A stretch of DNA of 64,000 bases. It comes from Anaerocolumna jejuensis DSM 15929 (lineage in GTDB: Bacteria > Bacillota > Clostridia > Lachnospirales > Lachnospiraceae). The notes under the pieces were generated by a model. The model saw only the letters and a program-made list of their open reading frames with translations, was not told where the DNA came from and searched no databases. The translations under genes and the position numbers were made by a program. The stretch lies in NCBI RefSeq assembly GCF_900142215.1, contig NZ_FRAC01000006.1:62001-126000 (forward strand), written 5' to 3'. Shown here in pieces: positions 36,601 to 45,963 of this stretch; the stretch's first letter is position 1, and each line of letters starts with the position of its first letter.

Positions 36601-37938
36601 ATGTCTTCTAAATATATAAAGCGATTCATTTTTGTATTTTTTATTATATCTGTATTTGTTACCGGATGCAGTATAGGGAGAAATCCCATTGAATCAGGAA
36701 AAGCTGTCACTATGTATATAGCATCGGATGTACATTATCTGGCAGACAGCATTAATGATAAAGGAACGGCTTTTCAGAATTTCTGGACCTCCGGTGACGG
36801 AAGAATGCTCAACTATGCTGATGAAATTATCGATGCTTTTCGTAATGATATCAAAAACAATAAGCCGGATGTCCTCATAATAAGCGGCGACCTTACAACA
36901 AATGGAGAAAAACAGAGTCATCTTGCACTGGCAAAAAAGCTGGAAAAAATCGAAAAAAATACAGGAACAAGAGTTTATGTCATACCGGGGAACCATGATA
37001 TTGAAAATACCTGGGCAAGAGGCTTTAAGGGAGAAGAACGGTACAAGACTCCAACAATCAGTGCATCAGAATTCAAAAAAATCTATAAGGATTTTGGATT
37101 TCGTGAGGCTATATCCAAAGATAAATATTCCTTAAGCTATCTGGCTGCTCCATCCAAAGATGTATGGCTTCTCATGCTGGATACCTGCGAATACCATTTA
37201 AATAAAAAAGCCGGAAGTCCTGTAACCAACGGCGAAATCAGTGAAAATACTTTGAACTGGATACGAAAATGCAGTAAGATGGCAAAGAAGCATAACACAA
37301 GAATTGTTACTGTCATGCATCACAATCTTTTTAACCACAATACCAGAATTAACTATGGATTTACCCTGGATAACAGTGAGAAAGCAGAACAGGTTTTCAG
37401 GGAATGTAATCTTAACCTGGTTTTTAGCGGACATATCCACATACAGGATATAAAATACAACGGTGAGGACAATGACCGTATTTACGAAATTACAACGTCT
37501 TCCCTTCTTATGTATCCAATTCAATATGGTGTATTAAGATACAGTTCCCTTACCGGCTTTGATTACAGTACCTCACAGGTAAATGTTGACAGCTGGGCAA
37601 GAGATACGGGTATCTCAGACAGCAACCTCACAGATTTCATGTCATACTCCAGGCTTTTCCTGGCTGATAATACCTACAAAAAAGCTTATACAGCATTATC
37701 AAAAACAGAATTATATACAGAGGAGGAAATGGAGGCCATGGCGGAAACCCTGAGCCTTTTAAACGTAAATTATTTTAGAGGAACCACAAATAATATAAAG
37801 GATTCTGTTATGAATTCCATTGGCTATAAGCTTTGGATGAAAGCCGGCGAGATTGAATCTCTGGAAAATCTAAGAGCATACATACTTAGTATGATACCTC
37901 ATGATGATATGGATAATAACAAATTGCATATAAACTAG
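36601..37938 (+). CDS. Metallophosphoesterase lipoprotein
   Basis: The 445-residue protein carries a lipobox FVTGC (Cys23), so it is anchored outside the membrane. The calcineurin-like phosphoesterase motifs follow in order: SDVHY, GDLTTNGE, GNHD, MHHN and SGHIH. All metal-ligand blocks are intact. The C-terminal 110 residues are helical. The start at 36601 is 8 nt after AAGGAG. The substrate (nucleotide, lipid or polymer phosphate) is unknown. Confidence 0.9.
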   Translation: MSSKYIKRFIFVFFIISVFVTGCSIGRNPIESGKAVTMYIASDVHYLADSINDKGTAFQNFWTSGDGRMLNYADEIIDAFRNDIKNNKPDVLIISGDLTTNGEKQSHLALAKKLEKIEKNTGTRVYVIPGNHDIENTWARGFKGEERYKTPTISASEFKKIYKDFGFREAISKDKYSLSYLAAPSKDVWLLMLDTCEYHLNKKAGSPVTNGEISENTLNWIRKCSKMAKKHNTRIVTVMHHNLFNHNTRINYGFTLDNSEKAEQVFRECNLNLVFSGHIHIQDIKYNGEDNDRIYEITTSSLLMYPIQYGVLRYSSLTGFDYSTSQVNVDSWARDTGISDSNLTDFMSYSRLFLADNTYKKAYTALSKTELYTEEEMEAMAETLSLLNVNYFRGTTNNIKDSVMNSIGYKLWMKAGEIESLENLRAYILSMIPHDDMDNNKLHIN

Positions 37939-38004
37939 ACCAGTATAACTAAGCTGCGGAAATAAAATCTGGAAATGTATAAGCTGAATTAAGTTATTAC
38001 CTCA

Positions 38005-38074
38005 CAGCCTTTTACCCCTTGCAGCACAAAAATACCATACAGCCTTTTACCTCTTGCAGTATAAAGATGCTATA
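38005..38074. repeat. Two direct repeats of 35 bp
   Basis: CAGCCTTTTACC-CTTGCAG followed by an A-rich tail occurs at about 38005 and again at 38040 in the gene-free stretch 37939-38364. Its role is unknown. Confidence 0.6.
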
Positions 38075-38141
38075 TATTCCAACCCTTTAACAAAAAAGGT
38101 AAAATAAAATTCACTTATACAAGAAGTAAAGAAGTGACTGA

Positions 38142-38195
38142 AAGCAAGTTCTGAAAGACATACTAATCTATGTCTTTGTCAGAGCTTGCTTTTTC
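38142..38195 (+). terminator. Intrinsic terminator upstream of cad operon
   Basis: AAGCAAG (38142-38148) pairs with CTTGCTT (38185-38191) and AAGACATA with TATGTCTT, followed by TTTTTCTTT. It lies 200 bp past the phosphoesterase stop, so either that transcript has a long 3' end or a small RNA ends here. Confidence 0.8.
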
Positions 38196-38279
38196 TTTGC
38201 AATACATATCACATATAGGTAGAACAATATGGTGAGTAAATTAATTGGTAACATTTTTCAAAAATTTTAATAATATATC

Positions 38280-38336
38280 TTGACAGTTGCTCATATGTTC
38301 AACTATAATAAGAATAACAGTTGAACAATTATTCAA
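38280..38336 (+). promoter_or_regulatory. cad promoter with ArsR/CadC-type operator
   Basis: TTGACA (38280-38285) and TATAAT (38304-38309) are 18 bp apart. Immediately downstream is the palindrome TTGAACAATTATTCAA (38321-38336), close to the TGAACAnnTATTCA-type consensus of ArsR-SmtB operators. Apo-CadC bound here would block initiation, with metal relieving repression. Confidence 0.85.
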
Positions 38337-38364
38337 TTGTTTCACGAAAGGCAGGTGATAACAG

Positions 38365-38718
38365 ATGAAAGAAACAGATTGCGATTGCGAAGTTATACAT
38401 GCGGAAGTTGTTGAAAAGGTCAGCAAGATTATGCCCCAGGATGATGAATTGTATGATTTATCGGACTTTTTCAAGGTCTTTGGTGACAGTACACGAATAA
38501 AAATCATGTGGGCACTGGATGAAAGTGAGATGTGTGTATGTGATCTGGCAGTGCTTTTAAACATGACAAAATCTGCCATATCCCATCAATTAAAATCTTT
38601 GAGAGCAGCTAATCTCGTTAAATACCGAAAAGAAGGTAAAGTAGTATTCTATTCCTTGCAGGATGACCATGTAAAGGCAATCCTGGAAAAAGGCTTAGAA
38701 CATATAAGAGAAAAATAA
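38365..38718 (+). CDS. cadC: CadC-type metal-sensing ArsR repressor
   Basis: The 117-residue winged-helix repressor has N-terminal cysteines C6 and C8 and an alpha-3 CVC motif with C57 and C59. Together these match the thiolate Cd/Pb site of CadC (alpha-3N type). The recognition helix region is TKSAISHQLKSLRAANLV. It heads the operon with a heavy-metal-associated protein and a P1B ATPase. AAAGGCAGGTGATAACAG precedes ATG. Confidence 0.92.
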   Translation: MKETDCDCEVIHAEVVEKVSKIMPQDDELYDLSDFFKVFGDSTRIKIMWALDESEMCVCDLAVLLNMTKSAISHQLKSLRAANLVKYRKEGKVVFYSLQDDHVKAILEKGLEHIREK

Positions 38719-38744
38719 ATTATAATAATATGGGAGGATTTAAA

Positions 38745-38966
38745 ATGAAAAAGACATTCAGACTGGAAGGCTTAGATTGTGCCAATTGTGCAGCAAAGAT
38801 AGAGGCTGGGGTACGTAAATTGGATGGAGTGAAGGAAGCAACTGTTAACTTTATGACTACCAAGATGATTATTGAAGCAGAAGATGACAAAATGGCTGAT
38901 ATCATAACAGAAGCAGAAAAAATCGTCAAAAAAATCGAACCCGATACAAACATGAAAAAAGCATAG
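38745..38966 (+). CDS. Heavy-metal-associated (HMA) domain protein
   Basis: The 73-residue protein is a single ferredoxin-like HMA domain with LDCANCAAK (C12, C15). It is the metal-binding domain often fused to the N-terminus of CadA/ZntA ATPases. Here it is a separate gene, 13 bp upstream of the ATPase, which itself lacks an HMA domain. It probably hands metal to the pump. The start at 38745 follows GGGAGGATTTAAA. Confidence 0.92.
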   Translation: MKKTFRLEGLDCANCAAKIEAGVRKLDGVKEATVNFMTTKMIIEAEDDKMADIITEAEKIVKKIEPDTNMKKA

Positions 38967-38979
38967 GAGATGCAGTATT

Positions 38980-40824
38980 ATGAAAAAGAAGCTATACCGG
39001 ATTATTGCCGGTGCTATCGTTTATATTGCAGCAGCTCTAATAAAGACAGATATTGAATGGCTGCAGCTCACTTTTTATCTTGCCAGTCTCCTTATTGTCG
39101 GCGGTGATGTTATATTAAAAGCCGTAAAAAATATAATTAAGGGCAAGGTTTTTGATGAAAACTTTTTGATGAGCATTGCAACCATAGGTGCTTTCTTTAT
39201 CGGTCAATATCCGGAGGGTGTTGCAGTAATGCTCTTTTACCAGGTAGGCGAACTGTTCCAGGATTATGCCGTAAATAAATCCAGAAAATCCATTGCCGGC
39301 CTTATGGATATTCGCCCGGACTATGCAAATATAAAAAAAGGGGATGAAATTGTTCGTATAGACCCCGACGAAGTTCAAATCGGTGATATTATTGTTATCA
39401 AAGCAGGAGAGAGGGTACCCCTTGACGGTAAAGTGCTTGAAGGCACTTCAATGTTAGATACCTCCGCACTGACCGGCGAGTCTGTGCCCCGCAGTGTGGA
39501 AACAGGAGATGAAATCCTAAGCGGCTGCATTAATATCAATGGGCTGATAACGGCAGAAGTCACGAAGGAATACGGTGAATCCACCGTAAGCAAGATTTTG
39601 GATCTGGTGGAGAATGCCAGCAATAAGAAGTCAAATTCTGAACAGTTCATAACGAAATTTGCCAGATACTACACACCGATAGTGGTTATTGTTGCAGTAC
39701 TGCTGGCAGTTATCCCGCCTCTCGTAATAAAAGATGCAGCCTTTCGCGATTGGCTGTACCGGGCTTTGTCCTTCCTGGTTGTGTCCTGTCCCTGTGCGCT
39801 GGTAATCTCTGTTCCCTTAAGCTTTTTTGGCGGCATCGGCGGTGCATCCAAGAAAGGTGTGCTGGTGAAGGGCAGTAACTATCTGGAGGCCCTGGCTAAA
39901 GCGGAAATCGTTGTATTCGACAAGACCGGCACCTTAACAAAGGGTGTGTTTAATGTTCAGGAAATTCATCCCTCAGAAATTACAGAAAATGAACTGTTAG
40001 AAATAGCAGCATATGCAGAAAGTTATTCCAACCATCCCATTTCCCTGTCCTTGCAGCAAGCCTATGGGAAAGAAATAAATAATGCAAGAATTTCTGAAGT
40101 TGAAGAAATCTCCGGGCATGGAGTTACTGCATCGATTGATGGGAAAAAAGTAGCTGCAGGAAATGCCAAGCTGATGAAGAAAATGAATATTTCTTATTTT
40201 GAGGGAGAAATCATCGGCACAGCCGTACATGTTGCGATTGATGGAAAATATGCAGGATATATTCTTATATCCGATGAAATAAAACCGGATTCCTTACAGG
40301 CTATTAAAACCCTTAAGAAAAACCATATCAGAAAAACCGTTATGTTAACAGGAGATAACAAGGCCGTTGCGGAAAAAATAGCAAATAGCCTGGAAATTGA
40401 TAAGGTATACTCGGAGCTATTACCGGTAGATAAAGTTGACCGGTTAGAGGAACTTTTCTCAGAAAAATCGGAGAACGGCAAGCTGGTTTTCGTAGGAGAC
40501 GGCATGAACGATGCCCCTGTATTAGCCCGTGCAGATATTGGTATTGCAATGGGAGGGCTGGGTTCCGATGCTGCCATTGAGGCGGCAGATGTAGTTCTTA
40601 TGACAGATGAACCATCCAAGCTGGTTACAGCAATAAAAATATCGAAAAAGACACTGCGTATCGCACAGGAAAATATGATATTTGCAATCGGTGTTAAAAT
40701 ATTGGTTTTATTATTAAGTGCCTTAGGTATTGCCACTATGTGGGCAGCGGTATTTGCAGATGTTGGTGTAACAATTATTGCAATTATCAATTCTTTCAGA
40801 GCCCTTCGGGTTAACAATATGTAG
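38980..40824 (+). CDS. cadA: P1B-type heavy-metal-exporting ATPase (CadA/ZntA-like)
   Basis: The 614-residue protein has the transmembrane CPC motif (270-272), TGES (165-168), the phosphorylation site D314-KTGTLTKG, the HP motif in SNHPIS and GDGMNDAPVLARADIGIAMG. CPC with this context indicates Cd/Zn/Pb export. The N-terminal metal-binding domain is absent and supplied by the preceding gene. Co-transcribed with cadC. Confidence 0.94.
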   Translation: MKKKLYRIIAGAIVYIAAALIKTDIEWLQLTFYLASLLIVGGDVILKAVKNIIKGKVFDENFLMSIATIGAFFIGQYPEGVAVMLFYQVGELFQDYAVNKSRKSIAGLMDIRPDYANIKKGDEIVRIDPDEVQIGDIIVIKAGERVPLDGKVLEGTSMLDTSALTGESVPRSVETGDEILSGCININGLITAEVTKEYGESTVSKILDLVENASNKKSNSEQFITKFARYYTPIVVIVAVLLAVIPPLVIKDAAFRDWLYRALSFLVVSCPCALVISVPLSFFGGIGGASKKGVLVKGSNYLEALAKAEIVVFDKTGTLTKGVFNVQEIHPSEITENELLEIAAYAESYSNHPISLSLQQAYGKEINNARISEVEEISGHGVTASIDGKKVAAGNAKLMKKMNISYFEGEIIGTAVHVAIDGKYAGYILISDEIKPDSLQAIKTLKKNHIRKTVMLTGDNKAVAEKIANSLEIDKVYSELLPVDKVDRLEELFSEKSENGKLVFVGDGMNDAPVLARADIGIAMGGLGSDAAIEAADVVLMTDEPSKLVTAIKISKKTLRIAQENMIFAIGVKILVLLLSALGIATMWAAVFADVGVTIIAIINSFRALRVNNM

Positions 40825-40888
40825 GCAATTATAGGCAGGCCAATTAAAGGTTGAAATTAAGTTTTTAATTAAGATAGAAATTAATAAT

Positions 40889-40950
40889 GATTCGGGTGTC
40901 TGTCAGAAGATCATGTTTATTAGCTGAAATTAACTTATGATACCCGAATC
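40889..40950 (+). terminator. Hairpin after cad operon
   Basis: GATTCGGGT (40889-40897) pairs with ACCCGAATC (40942-40950) with an AT-rich loop. It is the first structure in the gene-free stretch 40825-41287. Confidence 0.55.
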
Positions 40951-41023
40951 AATAATATAATAAAAAGAAAGAAATATCAAATTGTTATCATTTTACTGCA
41001 TTATCATTTAAAAATACGGATAT

Positions 41024-41120
41024 AAGGCTGCCGCAAAAAGAAGTAAATATTGGATGCTCTACACATAAATGAATTTTTTAATGTATGATATCCCTTATGA
41101 ACTTTTTTTACGGCAGCCCT
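41024..41120. repeat. 97-bp foldback element
   Basis: The left arm AaGGCTGCCG-cAAAAA starting near 41024 is complementary to the right arm ending CGGCAGCCCT at 41120. Smaller internal hairpins are present. It may be a bidirectional terminator for cadA and the minus-strand mannanase gene, or a small mobile foldback. Confidence 0.55.
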
Positions 41121-41287
41121 TTCTTTTGGTCATAGTCGGTCTGTTTGAACATTGAATTTTAAACATACCAGTTCTAACCTTTGTTTAGAACATAAGATTT
41201 AGTTTTAATACTAATCTAGCCGGCTGCCATATAATAATCTACATTTCTTCAGAACAGAAGTCTAACCAGAGGCTTCCAGCGTAAATT

Positions 41288-43870
41288 TTATTTCGGCTCA
41301 ATTCCCCATACAAGTTTATTATTAATATAACCTGTGACCTTATCGGTATTTACATATTGATTGCCTGATGCATTAAACGAGTAATCATCGGCCTGGTTGT
41401 AATTTGTCCAATCGGATTTTGAAAACCTTCCCTGAATTTCTGCACTTTGTCCGGACTTAAGTGCTCCGGCTGAAGCAGTAAAAGCAATTTCCAGATAGTA
41501 ATCAGCTCCCGTAGCCGGATTTGCAAGCTTGACAAATTCGCCCTTTACATTCCCATTGCCTGCACTTGCCCAGTCACACCAGAAATTCTGCGTTATATCA
41601 CCATTTATTGTATAATAATAACGCAATTTTATATCACTTAGCTGAATATCCGAATTCCCGGTGTTAATAACTTTGAATTTGGGAGATATTCCATTAGTCG
41701 AGGCTCCTGTATTCCCATTATAGGCTTGAACCGTTAAATCACCGGTTATAACAGGATTAGAAGTGTCAACTACATTCAAAGTCAAGGCAGAATCATTTCC
41801 TCCATTGAAATGAAATATCAAATTATTTTCGCCAAGGGGCAGGGTGGAAAGATAGGATTTAAGCAGCCCAACCGTATTGTCCGATACCGTATAATCCCTG
41901 CCTGATACCAGAACATTGTCATTATTTTTAACACTAACGAGCTGATATCCGTTTAAGGTAACTGAGACATTGATATTCTGCTGTTTTTCCGATGCTTTAT
42001 CAAAAGCTGCCTTTAAAGGAGTTATGACAGCACTTGGTGTTGAATCAATAACCTTGATTTTTAAAACCGGGTCTTTTCCTTTATCAAAGTCAAAGATGAC
42101 TTGATGTTCACCAACGGACAAATGAGAAAGGAAATCCCGTTTTATAAGAAGATTATTCCCGTTTAATGTATAATCTGAATTTAAGTTTAAGGCGGTTCCG
42201 TCTGTTTTTAATGAATTTAACGTATTTCCGTTAGGATTAATTAAGATCGATATATCCTTCTGATTCGCAGTATATTTATCAAACTCAGCAGAGGTAGGTG
42301 TAATCGATGCATTGGCCGCAGGATTTTCCGTTTTTAAGTTCGGCAGTTCATCCAAGGTAATAACATAATCGCTCTGGTAAAGCTTCTTCAGCGTTTCAGG
42401 ATTATTAAAGGCCGAACTCATGAGATGCTCACCATACCATGGACAAAAATATAACCATCCGGACTTTTCTTCCGTAAGATTTGCAACACTGGGAACGGTG
42501 TCATTCTCCGTCATTGCAACCATTTTCTTACCCTTTGTTAAATCAACCAGTTGATAGAAGATAGATGTAATGGCATCTTCATTTGGTACTCCCGATAAAC
42601 CATCATTACGGTTGTAGATAGTATTATATTTATCATACCCTACGATATCCACCATCCGATCACCGGGATACCAGGCAGGAGAGGTGTTGTAAACATAGCT
42701 GTTGTAGGTCCAGATTAAATTGTGTAAGCCATAGGTTTGTGTAAGCTCTGTATACAGCATTTCCCACAGCTGTTTGTAGACTTCGGCACCAGCTGAAGCC
42801 CACCAGAACCATGCGCCTTCTCCCTTCAGCCCGCCGTTACCTTCAGCTTCATGATAAGGCCGGAAAATAACCGGTACGTTATTATCCTGCAAGATCAGCA
42901 GCTGTTGTGCCAGGCCATCAATTGTCATCTTCACATACTGATATTCCTTTGTACCGGGAATAACAGCATTGGCAGTATTAAAATTAGTTTCACTGGGCTT
43001 ATAGGTGGCCTTCAACCATTCCACCGGTTCCCCGAGCTTATAGGAGGTGAAATCTTTGGGGACATTAATATGCCAGCATGCCGCAGCAATGCCGCCTTTG
43101 TTATTAACCCAGTCCGTAATACGGGCTGTTGTACCATCTTCCCAGCCATATAAGGGATTGTAGTTCATAAAGTCAAAGCCCCTGATAGCAGGATACTTTC
43201 CGGTTAAATTATGAATCCATTCAAACTCCAATTCCATATCTCCGTTATTCCCATTTCCGTAAATTTCTTGCTGCCCGGAGATTATATGTTTGCCGTAAAC
43301 TTCTGTTAAATAGTTCATGAGAAGCTGTGATTCTGTAGTTGCCTTGCTATCGGAAAGAACAGGTTCCACATCCAGGTTGTCAAGCTTGGCATAATCCACC
43401 GTAAACGTATCAAAATAAGCAAATCCCCAGCCTGCTTTAATCTGTATTGTGTTTTTGCCTTTGATTAATTTATGTATACCAAAGCTGTAATCCGACCATA
43501 CCGTAGTGTAGGGGAGCATATAGGAGCCCTTATTAATTCCATTAATTGCTAAATATTGCAATCTGCCATCCGTACTCAATTCCTGCATATACCGGGTGGA
43601 TATGGTATACATTCCTGTTTCCGGGACATTTACGTCAAAGGTCATTGTTCCTGAATTCTGCATCCAGACAAATCCTTTCCCTGAGTATCCGGGTTTTGCT
43701 TGTCCATAAATTTGAGTCGTTACTTGAAGTTCTGAAGATAGTTGTGCATTTTCGCTTTCAATAACGAAAAGAGCAGTATCTGCGTAAACCGGAGATGTCA
43801 TTAATTGAAATAACAGCGAAAATGTGAGTAGAATTGTACTTGCTTTTTTTACTAAACCCTTCATTTCCAT
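41288..43870 (-). CDS. Secreted modular GH26 beta-mannanase (CBM35-GH26-X2-X2-CBM3)
   Basis: The 860-residue protein has a signal peptide (1-30). A CBM35-like module spans about 32-162. The GH26 catalytic domain (about 175-512) has acid/base Glu341 in RPYHEAEGN and nucleophile Glu455 in MTENDTVP. Two X2 modules (about 521-609 and 613-702) each begin ITPTSAEFDKYTANQKDI-like. A C-terminal CBM3 (about 707-858) binds cellulose. It hydrolyses mannans in plant cell walls while held on cellulose. No dockerin or SLH domain is present, so it is a free enzyme. Confidence 0.93.
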   Translation of the reverse strand: MEMKGLVKKASTILLTFSLLFQLMTSPVYADTALFVIESENAQLSSELQVTTQIYGQAKPGYSGKGFVWMQNSGTMTFDVNVPETGMYTISTRYMQELSTDGRLQYLAINGINKGSYMLPYTTVWSDYSFGIHKLIKGKNTIQIKAGWGFAYFDTFTVDYAKLDNLDVEPVLSDSKATTESQLLMNYLTEVYGKHIISGQQEIYGNGNNGDMELEFEWIHNLTGKYPAIRGFDFMNYNPLYGWEDGTTARITDWVNNKGGIAAACWHINVPKDFTSYKLGEPVEWLKATYKPSETNFNTANAVIPGTKEYQYVKMTIDGLAQQLLILQDNNVPVIFRPYHEAEGNGGLKGEGAWFWWASAGAEVYKQLWEMLYTELTQTYGLHNLIWTYNSYVYNTSPAWYPGDRMVDIVGYDKYNTIYNRNDGLSGVPNEDAITSIFYQLVDLTKGKKMVAMTENDTVPSVANLTEEKSGWLYFCPWYGEHLMSSAFNNPETLKKLYQSDYVITLDELPNLKTENPAANASITPTSAEFDKYTANQKDISILINPNGNTLNSLKTDGTALNLNSDYTLNGNNLLIKRDFLSHLSVGEHQVIFDFDKGKDPVLKIKVIDSTPSAVITPLKAAFDKASEKQQNINVSVTLNGYQLVSVKNNDNVLVSGRDYTVSDNTVGLLKSYLSTLPLGENNLIFHFNGGNDSALTLNVVDTSNPVITGDLTVQAYNGNTGASTNGISPKFKVINTGNSDIQLSDIKLRYYYTINGDITQNFWCDWASAGNGNVKGEFVKLANPATGADYYLEIAFTASAGALKSGQSAEIQGRFSKSDWTNYNQADDYSFNASGNQYVNTDKVTGYINNKLVWGIEPK

Positions 43871-44248
43871 TCCCCTTTCTTTGCGTAAACTTTAACAGTT
43901 TAGCGTTTATTTGTTAAGGAGTATCTCTACACCTTGCACAATAAATATAACATATATCCCATAATATGTAAATATGTTTTGGAAATTGTGATATTTTATA
44001 GTAATAATATATTTGATATCAATGCATTAAAACTAAATTTTCGTAAATCCACTTTACAAGTGTAATTCAACTACAACTGATATATTGATTCCAGTTAATC
44101 TAATTAGTCTTTGATTTGTATTTTAAACCCATTATATAAACCTCAAAATATAGTCAAAAATAATAATCTTATGGTAAAGCCTAAATTTATGACTTATATT
44201 AGTATTTTAAAACATATGATACAATAGATTATTCATAAGGTGTCTAAA
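43871..44248. other. AT-rich divergent intergenic region
   Basis: This 378-bp stretch separates the minus-strand mannanase gene and the plus-strand amidase gene. It is strongly A+T-rich, has no open frame with a ribosome binding site and no large inverted repeat that I can see. It must hold both promoters, but no clean consensus stood out. Confidence 0.5.
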
Positions 44249-45004
44249 ATGAAAAAGAAGAATACTATTATAATTTTTTTATCTATTGTTTTATTTCTAT
44301 TGATTTGTCTATTATTTTATAAAAAGGCATATCTAAAAATCAACCAACTTTTTAACCAACCGGATAGTAAGGTTACAATAGCAATTGATGCCGGACATGG
44401 AGGCTTTGACCCAGGTAAAATCGGAATTAACAAAGCACTGGAAAAGGATATTAATCTTAGTATAGCCAAAAAACTGAAGACCTTATTGCTCCAGAAAGGA
44501 ATAAAGGTAGTCATGACAAGGGAAGAGGATAACGGCTTATATAAAAAATCAGACCAGGATATAAAAAGAGCAGATATGAAAAACCGTGTAAATATTATAA
44601 ATTCCAGCAATGCTTTGATAGCGGTAAGTATTCATCAAAACAGCTTTACACAGGAATCCGCCAGAGGCGCACAGATCTTTTATTATCAAGGTTCGACTGA
44701 AGGGCAGATATTAGCAGAAATATTGCAGGAAAGGTTTAAAAATTCCTTAAATGACGGAAATAAAAGATTGGCCAAAAGCAACAATACCTATTATATGCTT
44801 AAAAATTCAAAATGTCCGATTGTTATAGTAGAATGCGGCTTTCTTTCAAACAGAAGAGAGGCTGAACTATTATGCAATAATGAATACCAGGATAAAGTTG
44901 TAGGGGCAATATATTTAGGTATTATTGATTACCTTGCTCAGCAAAATAAAGACGAAAAAATGCCCATCATCAGAAAAAATAATCCATTAAGTTTCTTTCG
45001 TTGA
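44249..45004 (+). CDS. cwlD: N-acetylmuramoyl-L-alanine amidase (Amidase_3), CwlD-like
   Basis: The roughly 251-residue protein has an N-terminal membrane anchor (about 5-25) and an Amidase_3 domain. Zinc ligands are in AIDAGHGGFDPG, ALEKDINLSIAKKL and SIHQNSF, and the catalytic Glu is in VECGFLSN. RGAQIFYYQG and the overall spacing resemble CwlD, which makes muramic-delta-lactam in spore cortex. ATG at 44249 has AAGGTG upstream. The CwlD identity is likely but not certain. Confidence 0.8.
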   Translation: MKKKNTIIIFLSIVLFLLICLLFYKKAYLKINQLFNQPDSKVTIAIDAGHGGFDPGKIGINKALEKDINLSIAKKLKTLLLQKGIKVVMTREEDNGLYKKSDQDIKRADMKNRVNIINSSNALIAVSIHQNSFTQESARGAQIFYYQGSTEGQILAEILQERFKNSLNDGNKRLAKSNNTYYMLKNSKCPIVIVECGFLSNRREAELLCNNEYQDKVVGAIYLGIIDYLAQQNKDEKMPIIRKNNPLSFFR

Positions 45005-45331
45005 AGCGTCCTTTGTAGAATTTTCTGTAGAATTATCTGTAGAGCTTTCTGTAGAATTTTCTGTAGAATTTCCATTGAAAGAATTATCCGAAGACATATT
45101 ATCGGAAGCTGCATTATCCGAAGGGGTACAATCCATTGATGCGCCGGCATTTGTTTGCTGGGAGGATAAAGCCTGTTTCTGAGCAGCTGCCGTTAATAAA
45201 AGGCTGCCAACAGCAACAATAAGATTGCCCAAAACATTTAATTCATCGGCTGTTTTTCCGGGATAAAGAGACAAAGCAATTGCATTTGCCAGGACCATAG
45301 TGTCTTCAGGACATAGATTGTCAAACATCAC
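44987..45331 (-). CDS. Small hypothetical protein with 12-bp minisatellite-encoded tail
   Basis: The 114-residue protein has a hydrophobic, Ala/Leu-rich first half (ANAIALSLYPGKTADELNVLGNLIVAVGSLLLTAAAQ) and a Ser/Thr/Asn-rich tail (NSTENSTESSTDNSTEN). The tail is encoded by about five copies of a 12-bp DNA repeat (45012-45070). It overlaps the end of the convergent amidase gene by 18 bp. I do not recognise the function; the repeat tract may vary in length between strains. Confidence 0.6.
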   Translation of the reverse strand: MMFDNLCPEDTMVLANAIALSLYPGKTADELNVLGNLIVAVGSLLLTAAAQKQALSSQQTNAGASMDCTPSDNAASDNMSSDNSFNGNSTENSTESSTDNSTENSTKDASTKET

Positions 45332-45582
45332 AATATTTCCATTCGGTTACCTATTATAGTTAATATATGCGTTGTTATTATTTAAATGCCAGGGAAACTC
45401 TAAGGAGCTTTGATGAAGATATGTTTAATGGAATATGGAATATGGTAAAAGATAAGAGAAGAATTAAATACAAGTAAGAGTTTATTACAAGTTATTTCAT
45501 GACTTTTTTAATTTATTGCATTAAAGTGATTTTAGGGATTAACTGCAATATAACGCAAAACGCTTGCCAACTATTCGTTAAA

Positions 45583-45604
45583 CTTGTGTTTTGCGAATAG
45601 TTAT
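45583..45604 (+). repeat. Left attachment-site repeat (attL)
   Basis: This 22-bp copy begins CTTGTGTTTTGCG and ends with AATAGTTAT; it is identical to 52424-52445. Its right half is also complementary to AACTATTCG at 45569-45577, forming an inverted repeat with a 16-bp centre. Confidence 0.75.
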
Positions 45605-45687
45605 TTTTATGCCCTTCTTTAAGGGGTATTTGAATAAATTGTACCTAAATTGACAAATGTATAAAAATTAGAAAGGAATGAAAAATT

Positions 45688-45963
45688 ATGAAATTAAAAG
45701 GTACTTTTATTTACTTGGGGGTTGATACTTTCCACTCCACGAAAAACAATAAGGATTATAAGTCAGCTTGCTTTTTGCAGGGAACCGATGTACAGAAAAT
45801 ATTTTTAAATGAAGATTCAGGAAATCTTCTATACAATATTCCGGTACAGACTCCAGTTGATGTTGAACTGGATATTCGAACGGGGCAAAATACGTTTGTG
45901 TCTCTTTTGTCTGTAACACCTACGATTTCTTCCAGTTCTGCTGATAAGTCGAAAACGGCTTAA
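45688..45963 (+). CDS. Phage ssDNA-binding protein (OB-fold-like)
   Basis: The 91-residue protein reads as a small beta-barrel (KGTFIYLGVDTF, KDYKSACFLQGTDVQKIFL, TPVDVELDIRTGQNTFVSLLSV) with a serine-rich acidic-poor tail. Size, position as first gene, and pattern fit the single-stranded-DNA-binding protein (gpV-like) of filamentous phages, which coats the genome before packaging. AGAAAGGAATGAAAAATT precedes ATG. The identity is inferred from context and fold pattern. Confidence 0.65.
   Translation: MKLKGTFIYLGVDTFHSTKNNKDYKSACFLQGTDVQKIFLNEDSGNLLYNIPVQTPVDVELDIRTGQNTFVSLLSVTPTISSSSADKSKTA

Noticed and set aside
44987..45070. CRISPR-like array
   Set aside because: The 12-bp direct repeats are too short, lack spacers and are in frame within a gene.
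45541..45610. Standard dif/XerCD site at the prophage end
   Set aside because: The Firmicutes dif pattern with two 11-bp arms and a 6-8 bp centre is not present; the arms here are 8-9 bp and 15-18 bp apart.
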